Shown here piece after piece: positions 1-12,121 of a DNA stretch of 64,000 nucleotides. Numbering within the stretch: position 1 is the stretch's first letter; each line of letters starts with the position of its first letter. The translations under genes were made by a program, and so were the position numbers. Source of the DNA: Lonicera japonica (lineage: Eukaryota > Streptophyta > Magnoliopsida > Dipsacales > Caprifoliaceae); contig JAKCWG010000579.1 of assembly GCA_021464415.1 (NCBI GenBank), forward strand, positions 1 through 64,000, given 5' to 3'. The notes under the pieces are model-generated. The model made no database searches, was not told the DNA's origin, and was given only the letters and a program-made list of their open reading frames with translations.

Positions 1-1042
1 TTTTTTTTTTTTAGTCTCATAAATAACCAAATTGCTCTATTTTATAGACTATATGTTTCATTTTGGTGAAAATTATTAGACAAAAAAGTTGTTCTGTTTA
101 CAAGAAAAATGATATATAATATAGTGGGTGAATTAATATGATTAATAGTTTAGTAGCTAAATCAAAACAACTATATTTTAAACAACTAAATAGTTTAACA
201 GGTTAAATTTAAACAACTAATAGTTTAATGGGTGTAATTTACTCTGACATCCAAAATCTTTTTATTGTTGATCAATGCATTGATTATCATACTTTTCATT
301 TGTTGGATTCAGAAGAAACGAACAATAGAAAGAAACAATGAACAAAATTATAGTCCCGTGTCCTACGTTATGTGACATAATTCATAGAAATCAATAAATC
401 ACTCTCCTTTTCCAAATTCCGGTAAAAATTAATTCAAATCATTTTTCAAGTTTACAACCAAACACAGCCTCCAAAAACTCCACGGCAAATCGAGAAACTT
501 TCAGACTTTATACATTCTCATTTATGTAGACACTTGGATTATCAAGAGTTTATAGAAACAAATTTGTTACCACCACCCACATACATAAAACAAATCACTG
601 TTGTGCGCATTGTTTACTAACCTCACAAATTTTATATCACAACTATGTACACGGAATCTCAAATATTTTACTTAAGTTCTTTAAGAATCAACTTGCAACT
701 CATATTCAATCTTGCTACCAAACATTGAATACATTTAAATATTTTTCTACAACTTTGTTATTCTGTACATATACATCATCTTCACTAGCTATTTTTTAAG
801 TCTCTTCCCTTCAACTACAATAACAAAGAACACCACAACCCCATGTGAGACTCAAACTCGATCCACTCGCTCTCTATGTTTCTAGATTCACCAGACATAA
901 CACAACGGATATAAAACAAATTAGTGGTGGTGGTAGTGGTAGTGGTAGTAGTCAGCGGTGTAAAATATAAACTAGGGCTAACTAATCAGAATCTAGGTTA
1001 TCAATGGCTGGAATGGTGCGAAAACGAGGCAAGAATCTGAAG
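1..1042. other. 3' flank of the SWC2 gene, no gene seen
   Basis: AT-rich sequence with no convincing exon on either strand. It lies beyond the stop codon of the minus-strand SWC2 gene, so its right part probably contains that gene's 3' UTR. A short GGT/AGT trinucleotide-rich patch lies near 925-955. No transposon ends were recognised. Confidence 0.5.
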
Positions 1043-4000
1043 TCATAAGTTTCCCTGCTGCTGCTCTTTGGAACAACTGATCTCCTTCCTCCTTCGACAG
1101 AACCCCTGCTGCTGTTGTTGCCCCGAAACTAAATCATCGTAGAGCATCCCCGTGATTTCTCTCTGTCTACTGCTTCTGTTTTCATCTGAAACCCTGCAAA
1201 AACACGCATAAAACAAAACTCAAATCATGTATATGTGATCTGGTATCAATTTATTTAATATCAAAAACCAAATCTACAGTAGCAATATTAAGCAGAGAAA
1301 ATTCTCATCTATTTATGTTCCAGTGATACATAACCTTCCGAGTCAACTTTGTTGATGTGAAAACCATCTTTTCCCACTATACGTGTAAACAACAATAATT
1401 TGATAGTTCCTTCTCTAGGGAAGAGGCACCTCAAAGCCTGTCATCAGTTGGCATAATACATGGAAAAGAAATAGAAATTCCCATGCAATGGTTTATGCGG
1501 AATCTTCATCATGGAAAGGCAAGAAATTAGGCCAAACCTTGTTGTACCATAGAAATTGATTATGCAATCAAACGCGATAAAGAGGGGAAACATGAAACTT
1601 TGGGCATTTTCCCTAGAGAAGAAATGGTTATGAAACTCTTGCCATTCATGGACTGCTTACTCTCTCACTTTCTTCACCAATTCTGGAGTTTGCTTGGTTT
1701 CTTTGTGTTTAGCTTGGTTTCTTTTCAGGATTGTTCTCTATTGATTTACTTCTTTCTTTGACCTCTTTGCAAAATTATACTTGGGACTTAAATTTTAGAA
1801 GTAACTTAAAAAATAACGAGATTGAGGATTTATCAGAATAACTGGGCTGACATCTGCAAGGGGAGAGAGTAAGTTCTGATTGACGTTTGATCTTGGTTCT
1901 CTACAGTCATACACAAGGGGTTTTGGTTTAGCTTTCTCGTTGGGTCTTTTCTATACTCTTTATGGTTGGAATGTTGATCAAGCTACGCATGCAATTCAAG
2001 AAAGGGAGACTAAATCCAAACATAACTAGTTGGGGAAGTAAAGGTATGCACATTTTCCTAAAGAGAAATCGAACTACAAAAGAGTAGCATATCCAAAATA
2101 AGTCTTACTGTTCACGAATAATTCTAAAAGCCTCTTTCGTTGCATAAGCTAATCCAGTCTTTGGATCACGGTACTACATCAAATCATAATCCAAACAGTT
2201 AAATCATTAGTTCCTTTCTGATATTTGTAGCTATATTCATGATGAGGAAACAGTGGTAGTCATTGAAACAATATACATATATATACCAAGATATCCTAAA
2301 AGAGTTTCATAATCTACAATAATTTCATGGATTGTCCATGTAGCATAAAATGACATACTTGGAATAGGGTTCAAGGAAACGAAAATGTCTCTTCACATGC
2401 ATATAAAGAAGACTAGGGGGAAGAAAGGAGAAAATAAAGTGTTCATTTGATTGCGAAGTTGGAAAAAGATTGGAAAATTAACTTTTTTTATGAGAAATTG
2501 GAAAAGGAAATGAGGGACTGGATTAGATGTTTTCCATATTTTCCTTACTTTTCACCGGATATTTTAACTTCTCATAAAAATGACTTGTTTTTTACAATCA
2601 TTTTCAAACTCTGCAATCCTATGGAGCACAGATGCTGGTGATGGATTCAAGTGCGACTCGATTCGGGTGCGGCGATTCAAGAATTTTCAAAAAAAAAAAG
2701 AAAAAGGACGCGGGTGCGGTGCGGGTGCTAATAAAATAATAATTATAAATTACATTAATTAATTAGATTGCATGTTTGAGAATGACCTATAGTTACAATG
2801 AATAGGAAATTTATGGTTCCATATTGGTGAGTGATGACAAGAAAATTAGGGTTTCATAGTGGTGAGTAGAAAACTAGGGTTCATAGTGGTAAGAAAAAAA
2901 TTGATGGAGATGAAACTTGAAGAATTTATCATGTTTGGAGAGCTTATCTTTGCCATTTCTCAGTTTGAACTTTGGAAGGATTGTGTTTGGTGTTTAGTCT
3001 GGAAGCTAGAGTCGTATGTGAGAAGCTTTGGAATTTCAAAGTAACGTGAAAGATTTTGTGGGGCTAGTGTAGTTTATATATATGTTAAAACTCCTCTTAA
3101 AAAAGTCAATTTAAAAAAAAAAAATATATAGGGAAATTGGACTTTTTTCGAATCCCTCCCGATTCCCAAATGAATCCCCGAAGAATCCTTGCCGAATCGG
3201 AATTGACATTAACTAATTAATTTCTATTCTTCTTGGGTGCGAATCAGTACCGCACCCAACTGGACTTGGCGACCCTTGGAAGAATCCATGCTTCATAGCT
3301 GCAATCAAACATGTGACATGTCCGAATAGAAGGTAGTAGATAAGAGTCCTTAAAGAAACAATTTAGGTTGGCAGGGAGGGGAGAGAGGAGAAGGGAAGGA
3401 CGGGGGGAGAGGGAGAAGATGACCGCAAAGGAGAGCAAATGTCTCGCCTACTATCTTTATTCATACATCAGGGGAGCTGCCTCATCTTATATAAGTGGAA
3501 CCTTTAATAGGGTTTCTTGAATATGGTTTTAGAGTATCGGAATTATATTTATAGACATCCTTAAAACGAATCCTACACAACAGGTAAACAAATAAGTATT
3601 GTCATTCTGTAATAAATAGATAAATAATACTTTGACCCCATACTTGGCAGGTAGTCCAGTAACTGCACACACAGCCTTCTGTGGATCTGAAAGATAGAAA
3701 AACAAAATAATCAGAACTATAGGACAAGGGAATAATTTTAAAAGGCCCTAAGCTGTACAAAAAAATCACTAAGCTCATTTAAATGTCTCAAAAATGCATA
3801 AACCATTTGTTGATTGGATTTTTTTTGATAGAGAACAGAAATTTCATTGATATAGAAAATCAAAGTACAAAATGAACATGGGGAACAAGCTGTCCAACAA
3901 AGTTGAAATACAACAAATGGAACTGTTGATGGAATAAATCTTATCACCTAACCTCAAACTTTCTAAGCCCGGATCTTAGATAAATACATGCATCAGAAGA

Positions 4001-7000
4001 ATAAAGAAAGCAAGTTACAAAAACAAGAAAGGGGTGGCCCTTTACACCCATCTTTCCAACTACTTTCTCATCCACATGTATTTTCTTATTGGCACCACTC
4101 TTTTCTACAACAAGAGGGGCAAGACGGAAAAAGAACCCTCTAAAAACAAGATAACAAAAAAAGTTAATGTGTCCTCCATTTTATAGTCCATCTTCCCTTT
4201 TGGGATGTGACATGGGTTTTAACCTATCTTTTAGAATGCTTTTCTAGAAGCAAACAGTGTAATACATTGCTACCATAGGTTCGCTTTTGGAATTTTCTTC
4301 TTAGTGTCAACCCCAAATGTATGTCTCCTTAAAATGTTGGAATCCCTACGAGACTGTCGATGGGTTAAGAGGGTGCAAAGCGAAATAGAAATGCCCAAAG
4401 AAGGGTTTGTAACCTAAATGCTTCCTCCATCCCAGCCAAATAATATGAAGGTTTGTCAATGATTGCTTCCATCATCTCTCTAGCTTTATGTTTCATTTTG
4501 GCCAAAGCACCATATATGTTGACCAGCTATCTCCCCTTATCCAACATGTAATACATTCGGCTAGACAGAGGAAGAAAGCAAAAAAAAAAAAAAAAAGAGA
4601 ATTGTGGGAATACATCAATGGTCAAATATAATTTTGAAGCATAGAGGAGTCACTCAATTTCCCGGGCAGACTGATTATCCACTCTTCGGTTAAGAGAGAT
4701 GGTGCTTGCAAAATGCAAAGTTGAAGTACCCATATTGAATACCAGTACTCTAAGAAGTCTGCAAATCCGCTAATGTGCAAAATGCAAAGTTCAAGCTGCT
4801 CTAACTTAACTACTCCATTTGAATTGCAGCATTTAGATTACATCTGTATTTATACAGTATGATTGGTTATTAATGTTACAATTAATCAAAAGAACTGGTG
4901 ACATTAGATAGTAGATTAAACTTTACTACTTTCAAAGCATTCATGGCCACGAAGTTACATCAACATATGAAGTCACCCACAAGCAGTAAAACCATAGAAC
5001 TCACATGGAGTGGTATTTGTAGAAATCTCTGACTGAAATGACACTCCATTAGTGAATTCTAAATATGAACAACCTGCAATGAAAATCCGGATCAACAACA
5101 TGCGGTCCAAAGATGGCCTTTATAGTTGACATTTCAATATAATGAATCCAAGGGACCAAGGCAAAATTGGGGATTAATGGAGGGTGACTGCACCAAAAGA
5201 AGATCACTCATTTTTAGAGGCATTGTTAACTGGTAGGGAATCTTACCATTTCTAGAAAGATATCGTATCTGAGGGCCACTGTAAACTGCTTTATGAACAA
5301 CTGCTCTTTTTTTAACTTCTTCTTCCCTTGCTAAGACCCGTTCCAAGTTCCTCAAGTTCATGATCTCTGCAATACAACCACATATTTCAAGCATCCAGAT
5401 AGTTTTCCCACAATCTAATTTTATCTAATATAATTTATCTTATAAAATCAGTTTTATTGATAGGCTCAACCTGTTTGAGCAGCTTCCAGAAGCATCTCTT
5501 CTTGGGTCATCCTCTTCTCCTCACCTTCCTTCCTCCTTTTTATTGGCTAAGCAAAAGATCGAGTATTTTAATTCAGGCTTATATGAACACTTACCATAAA
5601 ATTAGTTGCAAAGTCTTTTGTCAAGGGACTTCCATGATAAGGTAGAGTAGAAGGTAAATTATAGGTAAAATGTAAAATACAAAATTAAAGAACCAACTCA
5701 AAGCTCATATTTTATTAACGGAATAAATGGTCGTCATTCGAACAGTTCCGCATTCTACCTGGGAACTTATGTGTATCAAATTAGAAGGGAGGGAAGCTAA
5801 CTAGCCAAGGAAAATAAAAGATATCAAAACATAAGTATCACTTGGAAGCTTAAAAATTTACGGTCAGCTAAATTTCGAAAGATCACCTCCGGATATAGCA
5901 TGGCATATCTTTAAAGTCACTAAAAAGATAGTATCAGAAACACAAATATACAATGGACGTGGAAGTGGAAGTGGAAGTGGGAAGTTATGTCCGCTAGAAT
6001 TTTTCCTCAAGAAAAAAAAAATAATATATATATATAGAGAGAGAGAGAGAGAAAGAGAGAGTTCAAACTAGCCTTCTCATAAATATTTGAGACTGAGAGA
6101 ACCAGTATAGCTAAAACATGAAAGTCAATCACTGGTCACTTGAGGGACATAGCTTCAAGTCATGCTTGTTCAGTTTTACTCATATACAAGTATACAAGTG
6201 AATAAAAAGGGGTTGCAATACACAAACAGTGGTTAGCCATCAATGCTCCCCTCGAACTAAAAATATAAAAGAGGAAAAAAAAAATGCACCTGCATTCATA
6301 TTCATCTCTGTAATATTAAAAGCACTACTATATGTTTCTACCACCAAATACTCCAAAAAAAAACACAGTGTTATAGCGTTATATCACGTTAGCACGGCAC
6401 CCAACTCCACAAAAAAAATACCAAGAGGACAAAAAGATCAAACTCCAGTGGTCCCATGCCCTTCATAATGAAAAATGCTCACACTATGTCCATCTTTCTT
6501 GCACACGCAGACCCAACGGACCTATATTGTCCTTTTGCTTATCACCTAGGAGGAGGGTGGTTGCTTCAAAGTTGAAGCATGACCATGTCCCCTTTTTCTA
6601 AGGGAAGAACATAAGTTTTTTGAAATTCTAGGCATGTTGGGTCCTCTTCCAAAAGGATCGGTACAATTTTCTGTTAGTTAGTTGTTTATATCTTATTTTT
6701 CTTTTGGGAGATTTGTGTGTGTGTGTGTGTGTGTTGTGGGGGATGGGGATTGGTTCTGGGAAAGTAGGAAGGTTCTTTTTATGGTGGAGACCTTAACCAC
6801 TTTTCCATATATGTTATATGCTGAAAGTGCTTTATTAATAAAATGTTATGTTTTAATCCAAGAATAAATAAACATTCTTTGTTTACAATTTGAGCAAAAT
6901 AACGAAATATATTATTATAACCGTAATTTCAACAAACCTACCTTCATTGTTGCTTGCAATGCCGCACGTATAGCATCTCGTTCAGCTTGCCTAACAATGA

Positions 7001-10000
7001 CTGAAGTTCTTGTAGATTTTCTAACAATTCTCTCTACTTCTACATCATCATCAGCTGTATCATTTTCGGGGAGTAGGGTAGAGTGTTCTGGAGTTTTTTC
7101 ATCGAATTTCGAGACAACCTTTTTCTTCTTTTGCCTCTTCGACAATGGCTTCCCTGGATATATTAATCGCTTCTTTGTCCTTGCCCTGTTACATAAACTT
7201 AAAATCTTAGGGTCCATTTGATAAAAAGTTGGAAAATTATTTAAAACACTACTAATTTTTATGTGAAGTCAGGGAAAAAAATAGATGAGTCTGATCAGGC
7301 CACATGAAAAACTTTCTTCTTCACCACCTAAAGGATTTTATTCCATGGAAAACCCAAAAGTAGTAGAACATTTCACAAAATCCCTCGTCTCTTTTTCCAA
7401 CTTCTCATTAAAATAGTAGTGTTTACAATCATTTTTCAACGTTTTTACAAATGCACCCTTAAAACCCATAAATAAGATAAAATCAACAGTCATTTCCAGT
7501 CAACTTGGAGGAATCAAACCTCTCATCTGGTTCCTTTTCTGCTTCTTCATCAGGATCTGGTTCCTGGTAACAAAAGTGAATGAGTTTATTCCGATGATGG
7601 CTTCAAAATAGTCATGCAAATTAAAATTAGTGATACAGTAAAAAAAAATAAGTTCCTTGTGTTAGCAATGAGATTTATTTTATTTTATTTTATAAGAAAC
7701 AGAAAGGTCATATTATTAATAATAATAATAAAGAAGCTACAAGATTAGGGGACAAGAAGTCCCCATCAAACCAAAGCAAGGATAGTTCCCTTTACATCAT
7801 ACAAGGTACTGCAAAACTTCCCAGTTCATGGTCTGATTTTATTGGTATCTGTTGGTTTTTGAAAGGCAGCAATGGGGTCCATAAGGTTATTTGGAAGCTT
7901 TTTGTTCATGCTATAGCGTGGTTTTTATGGATTGAGAGGAATAGGAAAATTTTTGATGATCGTTTCAGTAATGTGGAAGAAATTTGGTCAATGGTGTGCT
8001 GCATTGTCGGTCTATGGGCTAAAGCTGCCAAGATTTTTAATTCCTTGGATAATTTTCTATTTTGTTTAGACCCTTTTTGTTTCCTTTCAGTGTAGGAGGC
8101 TTCTTGTTGTTTTGTTATTGTATTTTGTTAGATTCTAGGTGCCCAGTTGGATTTCTCATCCAATGTCTTCTCTGATTGTGCTGATTGTACTCATCTTTCT
8201 TTTTTAATGAAGTTCTTTTTCTCATCAAAAAAAAAAAAACAGAAGAACCGTGAAAACCCCACAAAATTTCAGAGGGAAACCAATCCAAAAACACAAAATG
8301 CAGAAAAGTTAAACTTACATCCTCGTCAAAATCGCTGTCAAAAACATCAGCAACCTCTGTTTCTTCTTCATAATTTGTGTCATTCTCTTCCTGATAAAAA
8401 TATAAATGGACAATGTTCAATAAACAAATCATTTAAGATAACACCAAACTTGTTCTTTTGAAACTTTTTTAATAGTTGATACATAGACCTGTGATTCAAA
8501 TAATCCCAAACAGGGGTAATGATGAGTTGAACCAAGAAACATTGCAGAGCATAAGAATAGTATGCTTAAATACACATTCCCTATTGTCTGGATAATTACA
8601 CTGAGCTACCTTATTGTACAATATTCTGACTAGAAGTGTTGGCAGAAAACATGAGTTGACCATTCTAGCCATACACATGAATTTATGAATGTTTATTCTG
8701 TTAATTAAATTTTCTTTGTTTAGAAATTAGATGAATGAAAATAAATAAATAAATACTCCTTCCGTCTTAAATAAAGCCTCCACTTTGACTTTTATACTTT
8801 GTAACAAAACCTTGACTTCAACAGTCAAGAATACAACTAATTTTCTATTATAATATTTGGTACATTTATAATGTGGAAAAAGATGGGACTTCCCAAAAGG
8901 AAAACCTTAATTGTGAGATTTGGAACATTGGTGATGCAGCTTTGAACAAATATATCATTTTAGGAATATTTTTACAATTGTGATTTATTTTCAAGTCTTA
9001 CATAATTAGTACTTAGCAAATTTCAATTGAGAATATAAATTTCCAAACACTTACAGATGCTATAACAAAACTTCGTAAGAAAATATCTCGAGAAATCTAT
9101 GAAGATAGAATTAGGTATCAACAGGAAAATCGGTGTTTTACTACCAATCACAAGTTTCAGGTTTGGCGTAGTAGTCATACTGGAAATTATGATCAAGGAT
9201 TCCTTTATATATTTGATGATTATGTTATCCTAATAAGAATATTATTTGGTCAATTAAACATGGACATACCAACTATCAAGCAATTGAATGATGTAAAAGT
9301 TAACCTCCTACATGGAATAATGGTCATTAATAAGAAACTTTGTTTGGAATAACAAAAGGGGAAATCTGTAATGGAAATCTTTTTATAGAGGAGATTAAAA
9401 ATTATCAAAACTACAGGGGACGTACGTGTATTTAAACCTTGGGGAGGCAGTAATTTAACAAATAAAATAAAAGGTGAACAGCTCTCCAAAACTGCAAATA
9501 TCAAAACCGAAAAAAAAAAGGAACCAAGACAGACCCCCAAGCTCATTAAAAATAATTATTACCAAATTGGAATTGGATTTCTAACATAATTCTATGAACG
9601 GCCAATTTTTGAATTCTAATAGAATTCCAAATGATATGTATAAATTAACCAAACAATGGAATTGCAATCATTTTGGAATTGTAATTCCAAGAATTGCAAT
9701 TCTATAGAATTTCAAATTTAATTGAATTCCAATATCTGTAATCAAACACACACTTTGTTAAGCAACTACGAGTAGACAAAAGCCATGGGACCTAGCTTAC
9801 GGTGATTACCTCTTTAAGAGCATCCTGATTCCAGAACTGATCATCTTCTTCAAGTTCCTCATCAACCAACTTGGTCATCCTAACAATTGAATCAATAAAA
9901 CATCAAATGTTTTCAAAATATATGCACCACAGAGATATTCTTTCATTTTTGTTCTGAAAATGGAAGCCAAAAATCAAGGATTAATATGGTAAAACTTAAA

Positions 10001-10196
10001 TTTCACTGTCAAGAGATTCATATATAGATATATATACGCGCACAGATAGATGGAAAAAATCATACTAATACATCTATCAGTGTGAGAACATACATATAGA
10101 TAACAAACGAAAATTATCAGGTCCATACCGTTTCCCTCTTGTGGCTCTAGAAGTGCGGTCAAGAAAAACATGATGCTCTTCTATCTGGGTTTCCAT
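1043..10196 (-). CDS. SWC2: SWR1 complex subunit 2 (SWC2/YL1, VPS72 homologue), 11 exons
   Basis: Nuclear subunit of the SWR1 remodeller; YL1 proteins bind H2A.Z-H2B and help exchange it into nucleosomes. Coding exons read from 10196 downward: 10129-10196, 9810-9879, 8319-8390, 7520-7563, 6942-7185, 5471-5546, 5247-5366, 5005-5073, 3643-3686, 2109-2173, 1043-1193. They total 1023 nt, or 340 aa. Seen: an N-terminal [13 protein letters not shown] block, acidic stretches (about residues 30-85), the conserved [20 protein letters not shown] block (about 138-157), [20 protein letters not shown], and a YL1_C domain at about 245-290 ([11 protein letters not shown] then [12 protein letters not shown]). 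The C-terminus is glutamine-rich. All phases agree except between 3643 and 2173, where no GT-AG pair keeps frame (see findings). The start is the first ATG of the conserved block; a 5' UTR intron is likely upstream. Introns carry LINE and MITE pieces. Identification is firm; integrity of the allele is uncertain. Confidence 0.9.
2437..2625. repeat. MITE remnant related to the one at 7208-7461
   Basis: Shares the CATTTGAT...AGTTGGAAAA left portion and the CTTCTCAT...TTTACAATCATTTTCAA right portion with the element at 7208-7461. It lies in the last intron of SWC2. The ends are eroded and no target duplication was recognised. Confidence 0.4.
3825..3955 (-). mobile_element. LINE 3'-tail fragment
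   Basis: A T-run followed by GATAGAGAACAGAAATTTCA and a TTGATATAG motif. This is the antisense form of the 3' UTR/poly(A) end shared by the L1-like LINEs elsewhere in the window. It is a short 5'-truncated copy in an SWC2 intron with no coding content. Confidence 0.5.
7208..7461. mobile_element. MITE with about 24-bp terminal inverted repeats
   Basis: The left end TAGGGTCCATTTGATAAAAA and the reverse complement of the right end (TAAGGGTGCATTTGTAAAAA) match at most positions. The element is about 250 bp, non-coding, and sits just 5' of the acceptor of SWC2 exon 5. Family assignment (hAT or Harbinger) is open because the target duplication is unclear. Confidence 0.6.
7680..7850 (-). mobile_element. 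LINE 3'-end fragment (antisense)
   Basis: The sequence TTTTATAAGAAACAGAAAGG followed by a TTATTAA-rich stretch and GAAGTCCCCATCAAACC is the antisense counterpart of the LINE 3' UTR seen at 27034-27219, which has GGTGGACTCCTTGTCCCC and TTGTTTCTTATCAAAA. It abuts a second LINE fragment in opposite orientation. Confidence 0.45.
7851..8238 (+). mobile_element. LINE 3' fragment with end of the zf-RVT ORF and poly(A)
   Basis: An open stretch of about 78 codons (7859-8095) encodes [14 protein letters not shown] and LWAKAAKIF. This matches the C-terminal region downstream of the reverse transcriptase zinc-binding domain in the other LINEs here. A 3' UTR and an A-run at 8227-8238 follow. The element is inserted antisense within SWC2 intron 3 and is severely 5'-truncated. 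Confidence 0.7.
8754..8900. repeat. Stowaway-like MITE fragment
   Basis: The sequence TACTCCTTCCGTCTTAAATA followed by CCTCCACTTTGACTTT resembles the TIR (CTCCCTCCGTCCC...) of plant Stowaway/mariner MITEs. It shares CAAGAATACAAC...TTTTCTAT with the fuller copy at 53452-53644. A clear right TIR was not found. Confidence 0.4.
9556..9760. repeat. GAATTCC-rich dispersed repeat
   Basis: A dense run of GAATTC, GAATTCCAAA and GGAATTGCAATT words with internal symmetry. Similar sequence recurs at 29160-29324 and 29690-29930. It is probably a Tourist-like MITE family; the precise ends are unclear. Confidence 0.4.
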
Positions 10197-10935
10197 CCCT
10201 ACTGTAGAACTTGCAGTATCCCCACTTAAAATTGGATCAGCAATAGCCCCGAGTCCAGTAAAATGACTTTATGTGCCTTGGTAGAAAACTAGAAACCCTA
10301 GTTCACAAGTGATACAGAGAAAAAAAAACACTTCAACACCTAATGAAATCCCAACGTCAACTGATTGCAGATGAAATCAATAATAATAATTCAACTTGAC
10401 ATAATTCAGGATAAACAGAACATGTAAATCAAATAGCTCACAAGTGATATAGAGAAATAAACAGAGCCCATCTGGCAAAATCAGAACACTCAAAGTAAAA
10501 TATGAAAATGATAAACAAAATAAAAGAAAAGGATAAAATTCATGTGGTTAACTTAAAATGGAATAAAATTGGAGAGCAGAATAATACAAAATACAATTTG
10601 AAAGGCCAAAACTTGAAAGATGGACCCATTGTGCAGTAGAAGAAGAATAAAGGCCATGGAGCCACAGGAGAAGAAACCTGAGAATCTTTATCGCTTTGTT
10701 TTGGCTATTGGAACAGTTGTAGGACAGATTAAACACGCGCATAATATATATATATATATAAACACCCAAATCACGGAGATTGATTAATGATAAAAAAGTT
10801 TATGTATTAGATATTACCTTAAAGGCTGGGGTTCGACAAATTATAAGACTTTTTCCGCGTAGTTCCCACACTTCGCACTGTTGAAGCACGAAAGAGAGAG
10901 ACCGACGATCGATGAGGAGAGAGAGAGAGAGGGAA
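10197..10935 (-). promoter_or_regulatory. Probable 5' UTR exon, leader intron and promoter side of SWC2
   Basis: On the minus strand a C/T-rich leader (complement of the GA repeat at 10916-10932) runs to CCTTTAAG followed by GTAATATC at 10811-10817, a good donor. An acceptor TTCTACAG lies just before the ATG at 10196. A 5' UTR intron of about 600 bp is therefore likely, and transcription would begin near or upstream of 10930. This is inference from splice signals only. Confidence 0.45.
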
Positions 10936-11250
10936 AGAGAATTCTCTGCTGGTTCACCAGGTTCTCGTCTCGAATCCTCTACGTATTAGTTGTTTTTTTT
11001 CTGTGTTTTCCTACGGGTGGCTGCTTTCACGCACTTGGACTAGTCGCCGATGGTTGCGGCTGGTTAAATATTATTTTAATAATATTAAAAATTAATTTTA
11101 TGAATCTCAAATTTATCTTAAAATTATTTCATTAACAATCTTATATTATTGGATCAAGAAATTAGATTTACATATAAATTGTTCAAAAATTAAAATAAAA
11201 TCTCAAAGTGAATTTTAAAACACAGCACAGCAGTCAAACCCCCTCAAAAC

Positions 11251-12113
11251 TAGGGGTGCACACGGTGTAGTTTGGACCGATTTATTATTTAAATTTAAAT
11301 TTAATTAATTTTAGAAAATTCATATCCAACTCAAATCAATTATACACTAAAACTAAATCATTCCAAATCAAACTACAACGAATTGGTTTGGATTGGGTTT
11401 TCAGTTAATATATTATCAATGATCTAACAATTCTATATTTAATTTTAATGCTAAGGGTCAAGACTTGAGCTACTAATGGTTTATTTTAAACTTATTAACC
11501 TACCATATAATAATGTATTATTTTAAAAAAGTATTTAAGTAGTGTTAAAAGAGTTGAATTTTAAATGAATAAGAGTTCATAAGAAATAAAAAAAAAATAT
11601 CAAGATTAATCACTTATTTTTATCATTTATAGTATATCAATGGTGAGGACAAGTTCATTAATAATATTAAATATTACATAATACACATAAACATAATATA
11701 AATTATATATTATTAACGGTTTCAAATTGGTTTGGTTAATTCAAATATTAAACCTATAACCAAACTAATCCAATTGGTTTTCTAAAAAGTTAATGTAAAC
11801 CAATTCAATTAATTTTATAAACCAAACCAAACCAATCCAATAAAGCCAGATTGGTTTGGTCCGGTTCTTCGGTTTACCAATAACCAAACCAATCCAATCA
11901 GTTTTGTAAAAAGTTAATCCAAACCAATTCAATTAATTTTATAAATCTAACCAAACCAATTCAATTAATTTTATAAATCTAACCAAACCAATTCAATTAA
12001 TTTTATAAATCTAACCAAACCAATTCAATTAATTTTATAAATCTAACCAAACCAATCCAATAAAGCCGGATTGGTTCGATTATTCGGTTTACCCATAACC
12101 ATGTGAACCCCTA
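11251..12113. mobile_element. hAT-like non-autonomous element with 8-bp target duplication
   Basis: The ends TAGGGGTGCACACGGT and (reverse complement of the right end) TAGGGGTTCACATGGT are imperfect inverted repeats. The flanks are CTCAAAAC at 11243-11250 and CTCAAAAT at 12114-12121, an 8-bp target duplication with one mismatch, as expected for hAT elements. The body is non-coding and rich in AACCAAACCAAT words, with a tandem array in its right half. Confidence 0.7.
11920..12050. repeat. 32-bp tandem repeat, about four copies
   Basis: A unit of about 32 bp containing CCAAACCAATTCAATTAATT and TTATAAATCTAA repeats about four times nearly identically. Degenerate relatives lie upstream near 11800-11920. 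The array sits inside the hAT-like element. Its uniformity suggests recent expansion. Confidence 0.8.
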
Positions 12114-12121
12114 CTCAAAAT

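Noticed and set aside
10881..11135. 84-codon open frame starting MKHERERP
   Set aside because: Its start is the GA microsatellite in the SWC2 5' leader read on the other strand. The rest has no similarity and runs into intergenic DNA.
11920..12050. CRISPR-like regular repeat
   Set aside because: The 32-bp units are directly tandem without unique spacers, inside a plant hAT MITE; this is a eukaryotic tandem repeat.
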